A DNA stretch of 64,000 nucleotides from Liolophura sinensis (GCF_032854445.1 NC_088304.1:2542001-2606000), one strand, 5' to 3'. Shown: positions 20,119 to 31,470, counted from the first letter of the stretch. The notes: generated by a model not told the origin, from the letters alone. Made by a program: numbers and translations.

Positions 20119-21784
20119 TTAAGACTTCTGAGTTTTACCCTTAATGATCTCTTCGGCCATCTTGGTCAGTGACAGTCTATCACATTTCCCGGACGTCGTC
20201 TTTGGAAAAGAGTCCATGAGCAGGAAATGTCCTGGCATGTAACCAAGACCATCTGGAGCAAGAGACGGTCTGAAGGTGTCTTCTGCACGCCGCTTGATAT
20301 CTTCTGTGGTTATGCGTGCGTCTGGTGTGAGCGTAATACAAGCGCAAATCTCCTGGTGCAATATGTCGTCATCCACACCAACAACAACAACTTCCTCAAT
20401 CTCTTCAAAGTTTTCCTGAATCTTCCTCTCCACGAATGAGGGAAAAATTTTCACCGAAGCCCGTTTAAGCATTTCAGTCTTCCTACCTATGATGACGATT
20501 CGTCCGTCTTGGTGCATTAGTGCTACATCTCCGGTATGGTACCAACCGTCTTCGTCCACAATAGGCGCTCTGGAACCGTCAAGGTAGACATAAGCTTTGG
20601 CACATGCTGGTCCACGCAAACAAAGTTCCCCCTGTGTTTCCACACAGACGACTTCACCTTTTTCATCCACCACTCTAACTTCGCAGCCAGAGCAGGGGTA
20701 CCCAGCTGTACCGAGTTCAAAGCCCAGCGCTGTTGCTACCTTCAAACTGATGAAATGCAAACATTCAGAAGAGCCGTAGGCGGAGACGACGGAATCAGAA
20801 ACTCGTAGCAAACTGTCTACAAACTTCGCACTCACCCTTTGTCCTGCGGCTAGCGAGGTGGAGAGAAACGGCATCCTGTTTAACAGATCAGGTCTTCTCT
20901 GTAAGCTGTTTAGTCTATATTCCATCAGTAAAGCAGCATCTGGGCGTTCAGAAGATAAAACGTTCACGAAGAACTCATCGTCTGACTCTGAGTTGACTTT
21001 CGCCTTGATGTAGACTGTAGTCAACCCGATACCAAGGTACATAATTGGTTGGCCGCCCATCCAAGACATCGGTCTGTCGTTAGCAATGATTGTGTCCTCT
21101 TCGAACTCACAAAAATCTCCCACTGAATACGCTCCCGCTAGGATTGAGGCATGGGTGTGCACAACGAGCTTAGGCATTCCACTACTACCAGAGGTCAACA
21201 CCATCATCGCTTCGTCGTCGGCGTGTACTTCGGGAAGGTCAACATCTGGAACCTGGTTGTCCTCTGTCAAACCGAAGAGGTCAAAGGTCGTTATCTTATC
21301 TTTATGGTCCTGAAATGTTGTCAGGATGACGCTACGATGATGAGCCTTGCAAAGGTCTCCTTTAGATTGCTTCAATTCTGTTACAGTTGCCACGCATCCT
21401 ATCCCTTTGGCGATCTTTGTAAATTCTTTCTCATCGAAGGATGGCGAGTTGATAACAGTGCCACCGGTCATGTTTATACCGAAATAAGTTATGGTCCAGT
21501 TTGTCGGTGTGTCCACAAGTATGGCTACTTTGTCACCTGCTCTGATGCCATGTCTGACAAAATGTCGGGCCAACCAGTCGGACTTGTCTGCCACTTGTTT
21601 CCTTGTCAAGGTATCCCTGGGTTGTCCGGCTTGTCTGAAGACAAACGCCATTTTGTCTGGGTTGGCCTTCGCCAGCTCTCGTATTCTGTCCGGAATTGTG
21701 CGAGGTAAGTCGAACACTGCCGAGGGCATCTGGATGTAGCTCATCTTGAGGTCGCCATATCCATGTTTCTCCATGTCTGGTTCC
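20119..21784 (-). CDS. Acyl-CoA synthetase-like (ANL superfamily), copy 1, intact
   Basis: The enzyme activates a carboxylic acid with ATP to an acyl-AMP and then probably transfers it to CoA. The closest resemblance is to the ACSF2-type medium-chain acyl-CoA synthetases of invertebrates. The coding exon starts after CTATTCCAG at 21785; the likely initiator ATG is at 21774-21772, giving about 551 residues. Counting from nine codons further upstream, motifs are: P-loop TSGSSGMPK at 203-211, YGSSE at 342-346, YHTGD at 421-425, the hinge region GRIVIIGRK at 433-441, and catalytic Lys in PKTTSGK at 533-539. There is no obvious mitochondrial targeting peptide at the visible N-terminus. The absence of introns in 1.66 kb is notable. 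Substrate is unknown. Confidence 0.9.
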
Positions 21785-22370
21785 CTGGAATAGAAATGCA
21801 AAGGAAGAAAGAGTTGATATTCTTTTGTTTAGGTGGAAATTAACGGTGTTTGGAACTGAACATTGTGTGCTAGTAGGCTTTGAATTAGCCGCCCAAACTT
21901 CCTGCTAAGTGTGTGCTTGGGGAAGCCAAAGGTATATTGCCTTATTTTTTCTCTGGCGTTATATACTATAGTAGTATATTACGTCAAAAGCGTGTCTGAT
22001 TACAGACGAGAATGAGGGGGGATCCCCTAAGTATACTATGCTATACTATAATAGACTATGCTATAATATACTACACTATATTACACTATAATACTATGCT
22101 GTATGGTATGGCATGGCATATCATGGCATGGCATGGCATATCATGGCATGACATGGCATATCATGGTATCTGGTCGGCTTGTAGAGTTGAGTGTTGAACT
22201 GTGGCGCGCCAAAACGGACCAGTGGGTGGGTTGGATTGTCCCAATTGGGTTTCGTTTAGTTACCTGATTAGTGCATGCATGCTTTTGCATTAATATATGG
22301 CCAATACACGAGTAATGCCTCCACGTCTCCATCATACCTTCGCCACATACACCTTAATAATGCCATCTAC
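21785..22370. other. 5' flank of synthetase copy 1
   Basis: This is the same flank as 258-806, with pyrimidine-rich acceptor sequence next to the exon, a TATACTATAGTAGTATAT near-palindrome and a GCATG/ATCATG pentamer run at 22105-22165 longer than in the other units. At about 22376 a deletion joins it to the polymerase remnant. Confidence 0.5.
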
Positions 22371-22375
22371 ACGTC

Positions 22376-22901
22376 CACGCAAATTACTGGTGTCCGACGC
22401 CTTAGAAGTGGTAGGCAGCAAGAGGACCATTTGTTATAGCCTACCGTGTGGTAGCAGTACGCCAAACTCCGTATGTTGGACTCGGCGCGCACGACCTTGT
22501 CTGACCGGGACTGGGAATGCTTTGTTCAAACCTAAACTGTGGGCAACGTACGATGCGGAGCGGGACAAGTGGATGCCCCGACGCAACCACTACGACTTTG
22601 ACAAACGCACTCCGGGGCTCTTCAAAGATCAATAGCTTGTGTTCGAAGTGTTGTTATGGCGAGGGGTCGAATAGCAAAAACAAACTCTTCTGCACAGGCG
22701 TTAGTGCGCGGAGATTTAGACAAGGACGTATACCTCTTCGTGTTGCGCAACCATCAAAGTGCGAGTGGAGTGAACGAAGGAATGCGCATGCGGGGAAACA
22801 GCGTGTTTTCCTACACGCAGCAGAAAGGCGGTTTGACTTAATCTTAAGTGAAGAGTAAAGTACTGCCGGACGGTGTAAGCACCACTTACCTGGACAGCTG
22901 A
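22376..22901 (+). pseudogene. polB: Polinton DNA polymerase B, C-terminal remnant (unit 2)
   Basis: The remnant begins downstream of palm motif B, lost with the unit's 5' deletion. It keeps the LWATYDAERDKW segment (about 22535-22575), the C-terminal CSKCCYG region, a QQKGGLT segment and the terminal DGVSTTYLDS ending at TGA 22899-22901, spread over several frames. It preserves more of the C-terminus than unit 1. Confidence 0.7.
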
Positions 22902-23030
22902 CCTGACTGCCACCGACTTTTGTACTATGATATTATGTGTTGCAGTGAAGGCGAAATAAATGCAAGTGAAACACACTGTATGCGAATGTCATCTCATTGA
23001 CCATTCATTCATGGAATGAGGTTAATACGC

Positions 23031-23440
23031 CTAGAACAGGCAAACACGGAAAGTTATTACCACCAACTGGTTGGTTGAGTGATAAAAACACCAGGGCTGG
23101 GCCTGGTCCGCCCAGTCGAACACCATGACAACGTGACGCCCTCTATCCCGCTGGGTTAAGTAATACACGCAACACTGCCCGTACACAGCCGTGTCCAGAC
23201 GCTGCCGCCGATCATTCCACGTTCAGTGGTGTGTTCTCCGGTTGAGCCAAGCGGTAATATCAGCATGGATGGGTGACAGTCCGTAAGAATCAAACTATTC
23301 TCCCTGGAGACGGAGTGCGTTCGGGCAAACGTCAGTGAAGACGCCCACCCAGTGTTGCCCGAAGCGGAGCCACTCGGCGAAGGAGGTGGTCCTGAGTGTA
23401 GACATCCCCGCACCTCCAACACTCACACGCACGGTGTCCG
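23031..23440 (-). pseudogene. Polinton adenain-like protease (unit 2)
   Basis: Same gene as 2430-2840, with the shared in-frame TGA (TCA on the plus strand near 23224). An additional frame disturbance affects the region around the His motif (23300-23360), and seven extra bases occur near its C-terminal end (GGTTGGTTGAGTG). Non-functional. Confidence 0.65.
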
Positions 23441-23750
23441 TGTCCGCCTGTACGGCGCGTCGCCTGTTGCGCCGTGTCTATGGTATTTAAGTGGCAAAGT
23501 CACAGAGTACGTTTCGGCTTTCCACCAACAGGTGGCCCTGTGATCGTCGTGGAATTTGGGTGTCAAGTCGAAACAAAGCAGCGCCCTGTCATTGGCGAAC
23601 GTGGTGCGGAGGATGTTGTTCCATTCGTCGTGGAACACCATTTCCCGTGTTGGTAAAGAGGTTCATGTACGTTACGACGAAATTCACGTTATCAAAGTCG
23701 GGTGTCAGGGGCTTGGCAGAAATTTGACGCCCGCCGACATGCAAGACAAG
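23423..23750 (-). pseudogene. Polinton major capsid protein, C-terminal exon (unit 2)
   Basis: Same exon as 2816-3186. A 45-bp-class deletion near 23522 removes the region that carries the TAA in unit 1, so the frame runs on to the natural stop at 23425-23423. The splice-acceptor AG at the upstream end has mutated to AC. Confidence 0.7.
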
Positions 23751-24474
23751 TGTTAAGAAAGTACGTCAGATGCAAGCAAGGGTCGCTCCCTGACATAACA
23801 CAAGCACTAAACTGTCCCCACACTCACCCAGTTACTGCGCGCGACTTGACGTCACAGCAGCCAGACGATAGCGAAGCGATAGTTTTGAGAGTACGGAGAT
23901 CCACTCTTCAGGTGAAGTGACTTACATTTTCTTTCGCTAACTGACGCACAAGATTTTGGATACTTTGATACATGTGCATTTAATGTTGCTTGATCATTTT
24001 TCGGCGCGACGTAACCAGACGGGCACATGCAAATCAGGTCATACAATAACACAGGACGCAGTCAAAGACTATAATCATATACGGCATTTATCTGTTATAA
24101 ATGTAAACAAAGCATTTACTGAAGTGTACCCTATACATATTTCTTCAGTTTTCATTAGTTAGATCCACCGTTGTTCTTGTTATTTCTTTGATAACTGTGA
24201 AAAATTAAAGCCTTCAAAATCTCCGTTGTAGATCATGACGTCACTCCACGCTCATGAATATGAACGAGCTGATCTATTCGATGTTTGTTGATAAATGATT
24301 TCATGTATTTTGCTGTGGAAAAATATGCTGCACTGAATTTATGAGAAATCAGTAGACCTGGGTTAGCATGTTTACAAAGTTGGAATGGCATAAGTAGTCA
24401 CTTGTATTCAAGAGAATACAGTGTTTGTTAAGAAAAAATCTCCGTAGTAGTTGTTAACTTCATTACTTTCCGAC
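23751..24474 (-). other. Shortened intron-like segment (unit 2)
   Basis: This segment is 724 bp, against 894 bp in units 1 and 4. It lacks the part equivalent to about 3811-4010. The donor GT is kept, the acceptor AG is lost. The TGACGTCA octamers are kept. Confidence 0.5.
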
Positions 24475-24844
24475 CAGCAACGAAGTTTGTGTGGAAGTGC
24501 TGGAAATGGAAAGCGTTTTTATCGTAGATCCCGTTCAAGGTCGTGTTGCTCTCGCATCCCTCGAACAAACCCAAAAACAGGTTTTGCTCGTTGATGAGTG
24601 TGTGGCCTTTGGGCATGGGGACATACTTGGCCAGCAAGTGACGGATGCGGTGCTTGGCAGGGGCTTTGTCCAACAACAAGGCAAACGGGTCCTTCAATGG
24701 GGTGAGGCGGATGCGGTCGGTCACGTTTTTGAGCAGGTGACAGCGTTGCGGGAATATGTCGCAGTGAAGGCGGTCCAGTATGTCTACCGACCGATTTCGG
24801 CAATGAGGTGCAGTCTTTTGGAAACGACTGGTCCTTTCATCCAT
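24475..24844 (-). pseudogene. Polinton major capsid protein, central part (unit 2)
   Basis: Same fragment as 4081-4459, with a small in-frame-restoring deletion around 24590-24605 (the text GTGCCCTGATGCC of unit 1 is missing). The N-terminal half is absent, as in the other units. Confidence 0.7.
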
Positions 24845-25422
24845 CCTGTCATCCTGTACTTCCCTTTCTTGTTCACCAGCTGCAACAGAGGCACCAGCGT
24901 GTCTTCCACCACAGGTGGCTGGACAATGTCCGTGTACACGTACAGCGTTATTGTAGTCGCTTGTAAATCTTCGGCCCCGACGTGTATCAGATCCGCCGTC
25001 CCCATTATCCAGCGGTACGACAAATTCAAAAGCTGCTGCAGATGCGGGCTGAAACCGAGCCCCAATTGTTTCCGAAAGCGTTTGGCGTATTTCCGCTGCA
25101 CATCATCGAAACTGGAGGGGATGTTCGTGTCGGTCAACAAGCCTGTCAGGGCCTTGGCGAGCGCGTTGGGCGATGGGTAATAACCTTCTGGTGAGGTTAA
25201 CTTGTGCTTAGCGCGGTGCGGATCGTCTTTGGAATCTATGACATACCGCACTCCGCATTGCTGCACGTTGAACCAGGTGAGGGGCTACCGTATTTCTTCC
25301 AACCCACATTCCCAGCAGTCACGCAAATGCATGGGCTGTGGCAGGTTCGTGGTGAAATGTACCAAGCTATTATTGAGGAAGTAGCGGAGAGAGTTGTTAC
25401 TGGATAGCGTCACGTAAAACAT
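24784..25422 (-). pseudogene. Polinton minor capsid (penton-like) protein (unit 2)
   Basis: A 213-codon frame from ATG at 25422-25420 with the same in-frame TAG (25287-25285) as unit 1. Coding similarity to unit 1 is very high, with only a few substitutions such as Asn to Lys in the PNALAN segment. Confidence 0.7.
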
Positions 25423-25699
25423 GCTGGTGGGATGATTTCCTCTTTCCACCCCGCGCGGTATTTAATACGGACTCCACTTCCGCGAAGGAGCGATGGCTGG
25501 AGACGGAGTCCCGGTCGCCGCTGTTGTCGCCGCGTGGGTCGGCGTGGTGTGGTGCCGGGGGTGGTAGTAGTGGTGGTGGTGCTGAGTAGCCGAGACTGGG
25601 CGGGCAGAAATCGTGGTGTGGAGGATTTTCTAGGCCGGGGTGGTGTGCCCCTCTTTCCCCGCACCCACACACGGCAGCGATCGCTCGATCGCTCGGTGT

Positions 25700-25985
25700 C
25701 GACTACCTATGTCCGGCTGCGTACCCAGTCTCGCGGGATGTTAATGGCTCTCAGCCTGAAGGTGAAGTCCTCCAGACCCGTGAGTTGGAAGTGTTGTCTT
25801 TTATACAATGGTCGTAGACCAAGTCGATCATGTTACGGTCGGGGACGGTCTTTCCATGGAAGGTAAGTTCTCCCCGGTCAGTCCACCCGCTGGTGGGGCT
25901 TTGTTTGACTTCTTTTACAACGCTCCCGTCGAGCAGGCTCGTCTGCCATTGGCTGTCCATACCCCATACCACGACCCGTGGGTCG
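25700..25985 (-). pseudogene. Polinton integrase-region remnant (unit 2)
   Basis: One open minus frame joins the GMDSQWQ core-start segment (about 25950-25975) with the TVPDRNMIDLVYD segment (25815-25860). The integrase N-terminal side is cut by a deletion near 25978 that brings in the SINE-like CGTGGGTGTTCCCCGGGCTC sequence. Non-functional. Confidence 0.55.
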
Positions 25986-25999
25986 TGGGTGTTCCCCGG

Positions 26000-26258
26000 G
26001 CTCTTCGCGGTTATTATTTCTTCTTTTCTGATGCCCATTGATGCAGTCAGAATTTCCCATTCCTACCTTTAGCAGTTTCTTGTAATTGCTGTCATTGGAC
26101 GCTTCCTTTTCCTATCACCATCTTTGTCTTTCCTGCGTGAAGAATAAAGAGCTAATGGTTTTGTCGAACAGGCAAACAAGATCTTGCAGATATCGGCAAC
26201 AGTTAATGCCGGTTACAGTGCTGTTTACTATTCAGTGTGCTGCATGGCACAGTATAAT
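26000..26258. other. Spacer between integrase remnant and right inverted repeat (unit 2)
   Basis: A 260-bp segment shared with unit 3 (44630-44885). It contains no gene I can recognise. It begins with a short SINE-like GC-rich piece and continues as plain sequence. Confidence 0.4.
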
Positions 26259-26493
26259 ATCCAGGTAGGGTGGTAACGTTACCCCGCCCGCAACAATGGG
26301 CTGGTCGTGTAGCTTGTGGACAATTAACAAGACGTTAGTAAGGAGATCCACAGTCCATTTCGTGTCTGGGCGCTGTTGCTGGGCCCAGGTGAGCGGGTCA
26401 GAGGAGTGCACTCATGTCAGCCCGCCTCCCCACGCGATGCACGGCCGACAGAACGGCGGACAGTCAGACCGGTGTGTCTCGACTCCGGAGACT
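26259..26493 (+). repeat. Right inverted repeat (unit 2)
   Basis: Starting CCAGGTAGGGTGG, this block runs parallel to the minus strand of 1395-1619 and 37380-37600 (shared words: CACGTTAGT/GACGTTAGT, GGAGATCC, GGGCGCTGTTG, GCCCAGGTGAGCGGG, GAGTGCACTCATGTCA). It stops at the pentamer field. Its left partner has been deleted from this unit. Confidence 0.6.
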
Positions 26494-27560
26494 TAGTCTA
26501 TACTACACTACAGTATACTTATACTACACCATACTTGCACTATACTACACTATGCCACACTACACTATACTTGTACAATATACACTACACTATAGCTGTG
26601 CTATACTAAACTACACTACAGTTGTACTTTGCTATATTATACTTATACTACACTATACTACACTACACTATACTATACTTGTACTGTACGACACTAAACC
26701 ACACTACACTACAGTTGTACTATACTACACTACACTACATTCCACTACACTATAGTTGTTCTATACTATACTACACAATACGGCGGAAAACACCGATCAA
26801 ATAAATAAATATACTACACTGCACTACACTATACCTATACTACACTATACAACACTAAACTATACCTATACCATGCTACATTACACTACACTACACTGAA
26901 CTATGCGTAAACTATACTATTCTACACTACACTACACTACGCTACACTACACTACACTACGCTACATTACAATACACTACACTTCACTATACTTATACTA
27001 CACTACACTACACTACACTACACTACACTACACTACATAATACCTATACTTTACTACACTATAGTTGTACTATACTATAATACACTACAAAACACTATAC
27101 CTATACTATACTACACTACACTACTCAACAATACACTACAGTACACTATACCTATACTACACCACACTACGCCGCGCCGCGCCGCGCCGCGCCGCGCCAC
27201 GCCATGCCACGCTGCGCTGCACTGCACTGCACTACACTACACTTACACTACACTACACTACACTACACTACACTACACTACACTATACTTATACTCTACT
27301 AAACCAGTGAAGTACACCAGAGTACAGTGTAGCGCAGTGTAGTGTAGTACATACTGTGGCCTAGTGTTGTGTAGTCTGTGATGTTACACAGTACAGTGTG
27401 TTATGCAGTGTTGGCTGTTTTCAGTATACTACACACTATAGTATAAATATAGTACAGTATACTGTATGGTATAGTATACTCTATAGTATTTTTAGTATAG
27501 TGCTTTTTGCTACTGTTTGTTATTTGTTACAGTATACGTCAATGTTTTGTACGATAGGGA
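26494..27560. repeat. Pentanucleotide satellite with strand switch (unit 2)
   Basis: Sense-orientation RCYRY pentamers run to about 27305, including a GCCGC island at 27170-27215 and a SINE tail at 26783-26812. After ACCAGTGAAGTACACC the same family continues in the opposite orientation (GTGTAGTGTAGT) to about 27370, then fades into AT-rich sequence. Confidence 0.85.
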
Positions 27561-28015
27561 CAAGGAGAGGTAATCCTTGGGGATTACAAAACATGGCTTG
27601 GAGCGTGGAGTTATATATGCACTTTTGTGAACCTCTCCTATATATTTTTTGTGAATTTCCTCTATACAGGCCAACATAGAGCGCGCGTAACAGAAGAGAC
27701 TAATGTATGATATAGGATTTTGGATGTGCACCAAATGTAAAGTTGATCAGTGGTGGCATTACTTAGATGTATGTCGTGTTGGAACCAAATGGCTCCCGTT
27801 GTAATATACACCGAGTGCATGTATAAGACAAATGGTGTCCATACTGGTACATTTGTATATGTTATTATACACCTAAGTGTCCAGCGCCTAATATATTATG
27901 TAGTAAACACAACTGTCCAATATTTTTAATATATTGGATAGTTGTAACTGTGACGTCACACATACGGACTACTTTTCGTTTGTCAACAAGCAGACGACAC
28001 AGCACGATGTTCGTC
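27561..28015. other. AT-rich spacer with hairpin-like sequence
   Basis: The segment is shared with unit 3 (46790-47280). Near 27912-27940 CCAATATTTTTAATATATTGG forms an imperfect inverted repeat, followed by a TGACGTCA octamer at about 27952. No gene is apparent. Confidence 0.45.
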
Positions 28016-28512
28016 CATGCTCGTCCTGAAAAATCTGTCTCCGGACAGTCCGTTCTACTTTACACCAATTCTCGAATGTCGCCTCAAACCTGATGCAGCT
28101 GTGTGGTATTACTCCTCTCCAATGTGAGAGCATACTTTGGGAGAGATAATAAAGAGGGCAGCCGAGGCTGCTGGGCTGAAAGACCGGAAAACTAATCACT
28201 CGGTCCAAAACTCAAAATTCAACTCCACAAGCCGACCAGACAGTGTACCATGCTATAAAAAAAGGCCACTAAACTGACAACAAGCACATCGAATTTCTCC
28301 ACGAACTGGATTGCTGTTCTACACATGGCTGTAAAAAGAGGTCGTCGCAAGCTCAACTTTGCAGACGACTTGGCTCCCAGGGAGGCGTGGATTTATAGCA
28401 CAAGGCGAAAGGATGTTGTACAGACCAAACCAGTTTTATCTGCTCTCGTTGTTTCACAGCTGAAAGCTACGAGAAGAACGCAGCTAAATTTCCACAATGG
28501 TATCTGCACATA
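28016..28512 (+). pseudogene. Crypton-like tyrosine recombinase C-terminal remnant (unit 2)
   Basis: Same sequence as 47279-47780, with more damage: a TGA in the segment after SSP and one extra A in an A-run near 28258. The part resembling DUF3504/Crypton recombinases is VWYYSS.M....L.EIIK.AAEAAGL followed by TNHSV. The last 60 codons (28325-28510) are basic and unassigned. Confidence 0.5.
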
Positions 28513-29770
28513 GTTGTTACAAAATACTATTAACTGAACTGAAACTGATGGATAGTACATTTGTGTAGGCTGACGCCCACTTCCACACCGTACAAGTACT
28601 TATATTATACACGACGATAAGCATAGCTTATACGGAATGACAATAACATGTACCTGTAGTTGTCATCGCATATATGTATGACTTTAGAATCACCAGGAGA
28701 ATAGAATGGACATGCTTGGTCAAAATTCAAATTCAACGTTTGAAAATTGGGAATCTGAAGTCTGGCTAGATTTGTCCGTGTCATAAATCGGAACTTCAAC
28801 GTCGTCCACCTTGGGCTCAAATTGATGCGGCAGCATATTTTCTTATATGTAGTTAGATTTCATATAAAAAATGACATCGCTTTGATACGAATTTTCATGT
28901 TATTTAAGCCGGCTGGATTGGGTTGGCCATCTGTAACGAATCTGGCTGAACCGCTCCAAGCGGCCGGCTGGAGATCGGCTAGGGCGTTACATCTATTGTT
29001 TTTGAAGGATTTAAAGTCATTATTACGTTTCTCAGAAGCCCTCCAAGTAGCATACTATTTAAACAGGTTATAATCTTTATAATTAGGACAAGTAGCTAAA
29101 TCTAAACACTAATCCTTCAACACTGACAGCCTTGTCGTTTCAAATACGAGTCAAAATTAGGAAAATGTTATGCGTTTCCACATCAGAATGAAACTGAACT
29201 TCCAAACTCAGAAAAAAGAGGTCTCCATTCAAAATCAACTGAAAATCCTTTCTATACGAAAAATCTCATTAAATATATATATTTTTTCTTATAAAATATC
29301 ATATCAAGGTAACCTTTCATTGATTTATTTACAGCCTCACTGACGAGCATATTCTGTTTACCAGGCCCACACAGAAGAGCTTGGGTTAGTCGTTTTTTTG
29401 CGACAAACTTGCCGAGCTGAGGTCGTATTCTGTTTATCCCAGAGACCCCAGACCCCACAGGTGTAAACAGGACAGGTGCACAATGTTTGACAAACATTCA
29501 AACTTTTCAAACAGGGGCTTATGCGTTTTACAAGGACGTGTATAAGCTGATGACTGCTTTGCTGTTCCGCTATATAATGATTGTCAAATAGGCCTTTTTG
29601 TATTTAGATGGGTACTCCTGGCCGTTTTTGTGTACATTTGTTGTTAAGTAACGACCTTGCTCGAGATAGGGTTTGCTCTTAATCCACTGGCAAAAGATAA
29701 ACGGTGGAAATAGCACTAGTTTGACATTTGAATTGGATGTCATGACTATAATATATCGACGTTCGTTGTA
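28513..29770. other. Gene-free segment shared by units 2 and 3
   Basis: AT-rich single-copy-like DNA (equivalent to 47781-49145), with a GC-richer island at 28910-28995 (GGCCGGCTGGAGATCGGC). The longest frames are under 90 codons and have no recognisable features. Unit 3 carries about 100 extra bp around 47975-48070. Confidence 0.5.
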
Positions 29771-29774
29771 AGGT

Positions 29775-29905
29775 CTTCAAGCAAGCTACGGATGGTCGTG
29801 GATTTCCGTGGGCATTGCCCAATTTCCTCGCATCATAATGCTGTCCGCGGTCGTCTGTCGTATAGGTGAAATGTTCCATCAAATAAATAAAAAAATATAT
29901 AAATA
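29775..29905 (+). mobile_element. SINE 3' tail fragment (unit 2)
   Basis: Contains ACGGATGGTCGTGGATTTCC, GGCATTGCCCAATTTCCTC, CATAATGCTGTCCGCGGTCG and an AAATAAATAAAA tail; same family as 6585-6750. The unit 3 copy is 49150-49285. Confidence 0.65.
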
Positions 29906-30640
29906 AATATTACACATCCTTGTAATATATAATACCTTCTCACATCGTTGGAAACTAAAGGCCCATTCCTTCTTACAGTTCTGTTCAGTATTTATGTATC
30001 ATTTCTGACATATTCATTTGGGAATTTGTATTTAACTTTGCTTTTGGAAATCTTTCTTGGAATTATAAACATTAAATACCCTTTCATGGTTTACGAGCAG
30101 TGAACGATTGTCGGACAAACTGACCTTCATATTTTCGCTAACCAGAGTTCTCATTTCTGCCACTACTTTACCATAACAGTAAATGTTTTTATGGCTATGT
30201 TTTTTTAGCTGATGACAAAAATCTAGGTGATAACTCTATTAGAAAAGCCTTTGACACACACCAGACTCTTTGTCTTCCTTCAACCATTTTGACAGATCAG
30301 TCTTTATGGATTTCAGAGAAAGCGATCAAATATGCGACATTCTGTCTCAACATAACAATAACAATTATCTGACTAACCACAAATGTTAACTTCATGGAAA
30401 TCAGAATAAATCCATTACCTTATTCTCCCAATGTCTGGTTCAGTCGGCTCGATCCGCTAAAGTGTGAACACTTTTATTACCGTTACCAGTCCTAGAATCT
30501 CTAACTCGTCTGATCTGGATGCATCTGGTCTAACTTCATAAACATATATTACTTTCAGCATTGAGAAATGCAAAGTCTGGATACAAGTTAAGTAAAAGAT
30601 GCATCAATTATTGCTCAGACACGCCTGGTCACTATACCAT
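29906..30640. other. Gene-free segment
   Basis: AT-rich DNA equivalent to 49290-50025 in unit 3. I see no coding sequence or repeat structure. Confidence 0.4.
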
Positions 30641-30644
30641 TAAC

Positions 30645-30990
30645 GGTTTGTGCGTGCGTGCGTGCTTGGGGTTTAACGTCGTACTCAACAATTTTTCAGT
30701 CATATGACAACGAAGGAATCATTTTGGTGCATGTACGTGTAATGTGCCACCTTGTTGCAGGACGGATTTCCACCGCTCTTTTATTTAGTGCTGCTTCACT
30801 GAGACGACTTACCGAAAGCAAGTAAGCCACCCCGCCCGAGCCATTATACTGATACGGGTCAACCAGTCGTTGCACTAGCCCCTTCATGCTTCCTGTTTGA
30901 AAGTCTTACGTGTGACTCGATCAAGGAGTGATCCTTGATCTACCGGTCCCGAAACGGACGCTCTACCAACTGTGCTATCCGGGTCGGTTG
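30645..30990 (-). mobile_element. tRNA-derived SINE, family 1, reverse orientation (unit 2)
   Basis: Read on the minus strand this has the tRNA-like head (GGATAGCACAGTTGGTAGAG, A box), the GTAAGTCGTCTCAGTGAAGC body shared with 16582-16945, and a tail ending GACGTTAAACCCCAAGCACG followed by a CGCA run. The equivalent in unit 3 is 50028-50365. Confidence 0.75.
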
Positions 30991-31084
30991 AACAGTTTGT
31001 CATCTGTCTGACAGTTTTCAGCCCACGGTCTCTCGCCACGATGCACTGAAAGCCAATAGGCTTAAATGCTCGTTTCATGTACTG

Positions 31085-31470
31085 CTATCGGTCTGTCATC
31101 TTCTATCCTTCAATCCAGAAATGCCACGTCCATTTGTCCGTCATAATCCGTCTACTCCAACAGCGTCCTTCCGTCCGTCTGTCAACGTGTTTCCACGTCT
31201 GTCCTTCCGTCTGTCTGTCATCCTGTTTCCCTCTGTTTACCATTGATTGTCCATCTGTCCGTCATCACTCATATACTTGCTCCACAGCGTCCTTCCGTCT
31301 GTCTCTCATCGTGTTTCCTTTTGTTGACCATTGGTTGCGGTCCATTTATCCGTCATCATCCATCTTCTTGTCCCAGAGCGTACTTCCGCCTGTTCGTCAT
31401 CGTAGTTCCGTCTGTTTACCGTGATTTTCCCTTTGTCCATCATCATCCATCTACTTGTCCTTACACACCA
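31085..31470 (+). repeat. Minisatellite between two SINEs (unit 2)
   Basis: A shorter version of 16020-16565 with the same GTCTGTC/CATCCATC words. It lies between a minus-strand SINE and a plus-strand truncated SINE. Confidence 0.65.

Larger units (their letters stand above)
1..21527. repeat. Tandem array unit 1 (about 21.5 kb)
   Basis: The unit is defined by the interval between equivalent positions of synthetase copies 0 and 1. It contains the flank, Polinton remnant (1323-6058), pentamer field (6056-10325), LINE insertion (10325-15916), minisatellite, SINE, quiet 3' flank and synthetase copy 1. It is the longest unit because of the LINE and the extended pentamer field. Confidence 0.85.

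Noticed and set aside
21151..21708. 185-codon plus-strand frame conserved in three units
   Set aside because: It lies wholly antisense to the synthetase coding exon, and its conservation follows from that gene. It has no recognisable domain.
20119..21784. Processed retrocopy origin of the synthetase because it lacks introns
   Set aside because: A splice acceptor directly upstream of the coding exon and the absence of a poly(A) remnant do not fit a simple retrocopy, though an old one cannot be excluded.
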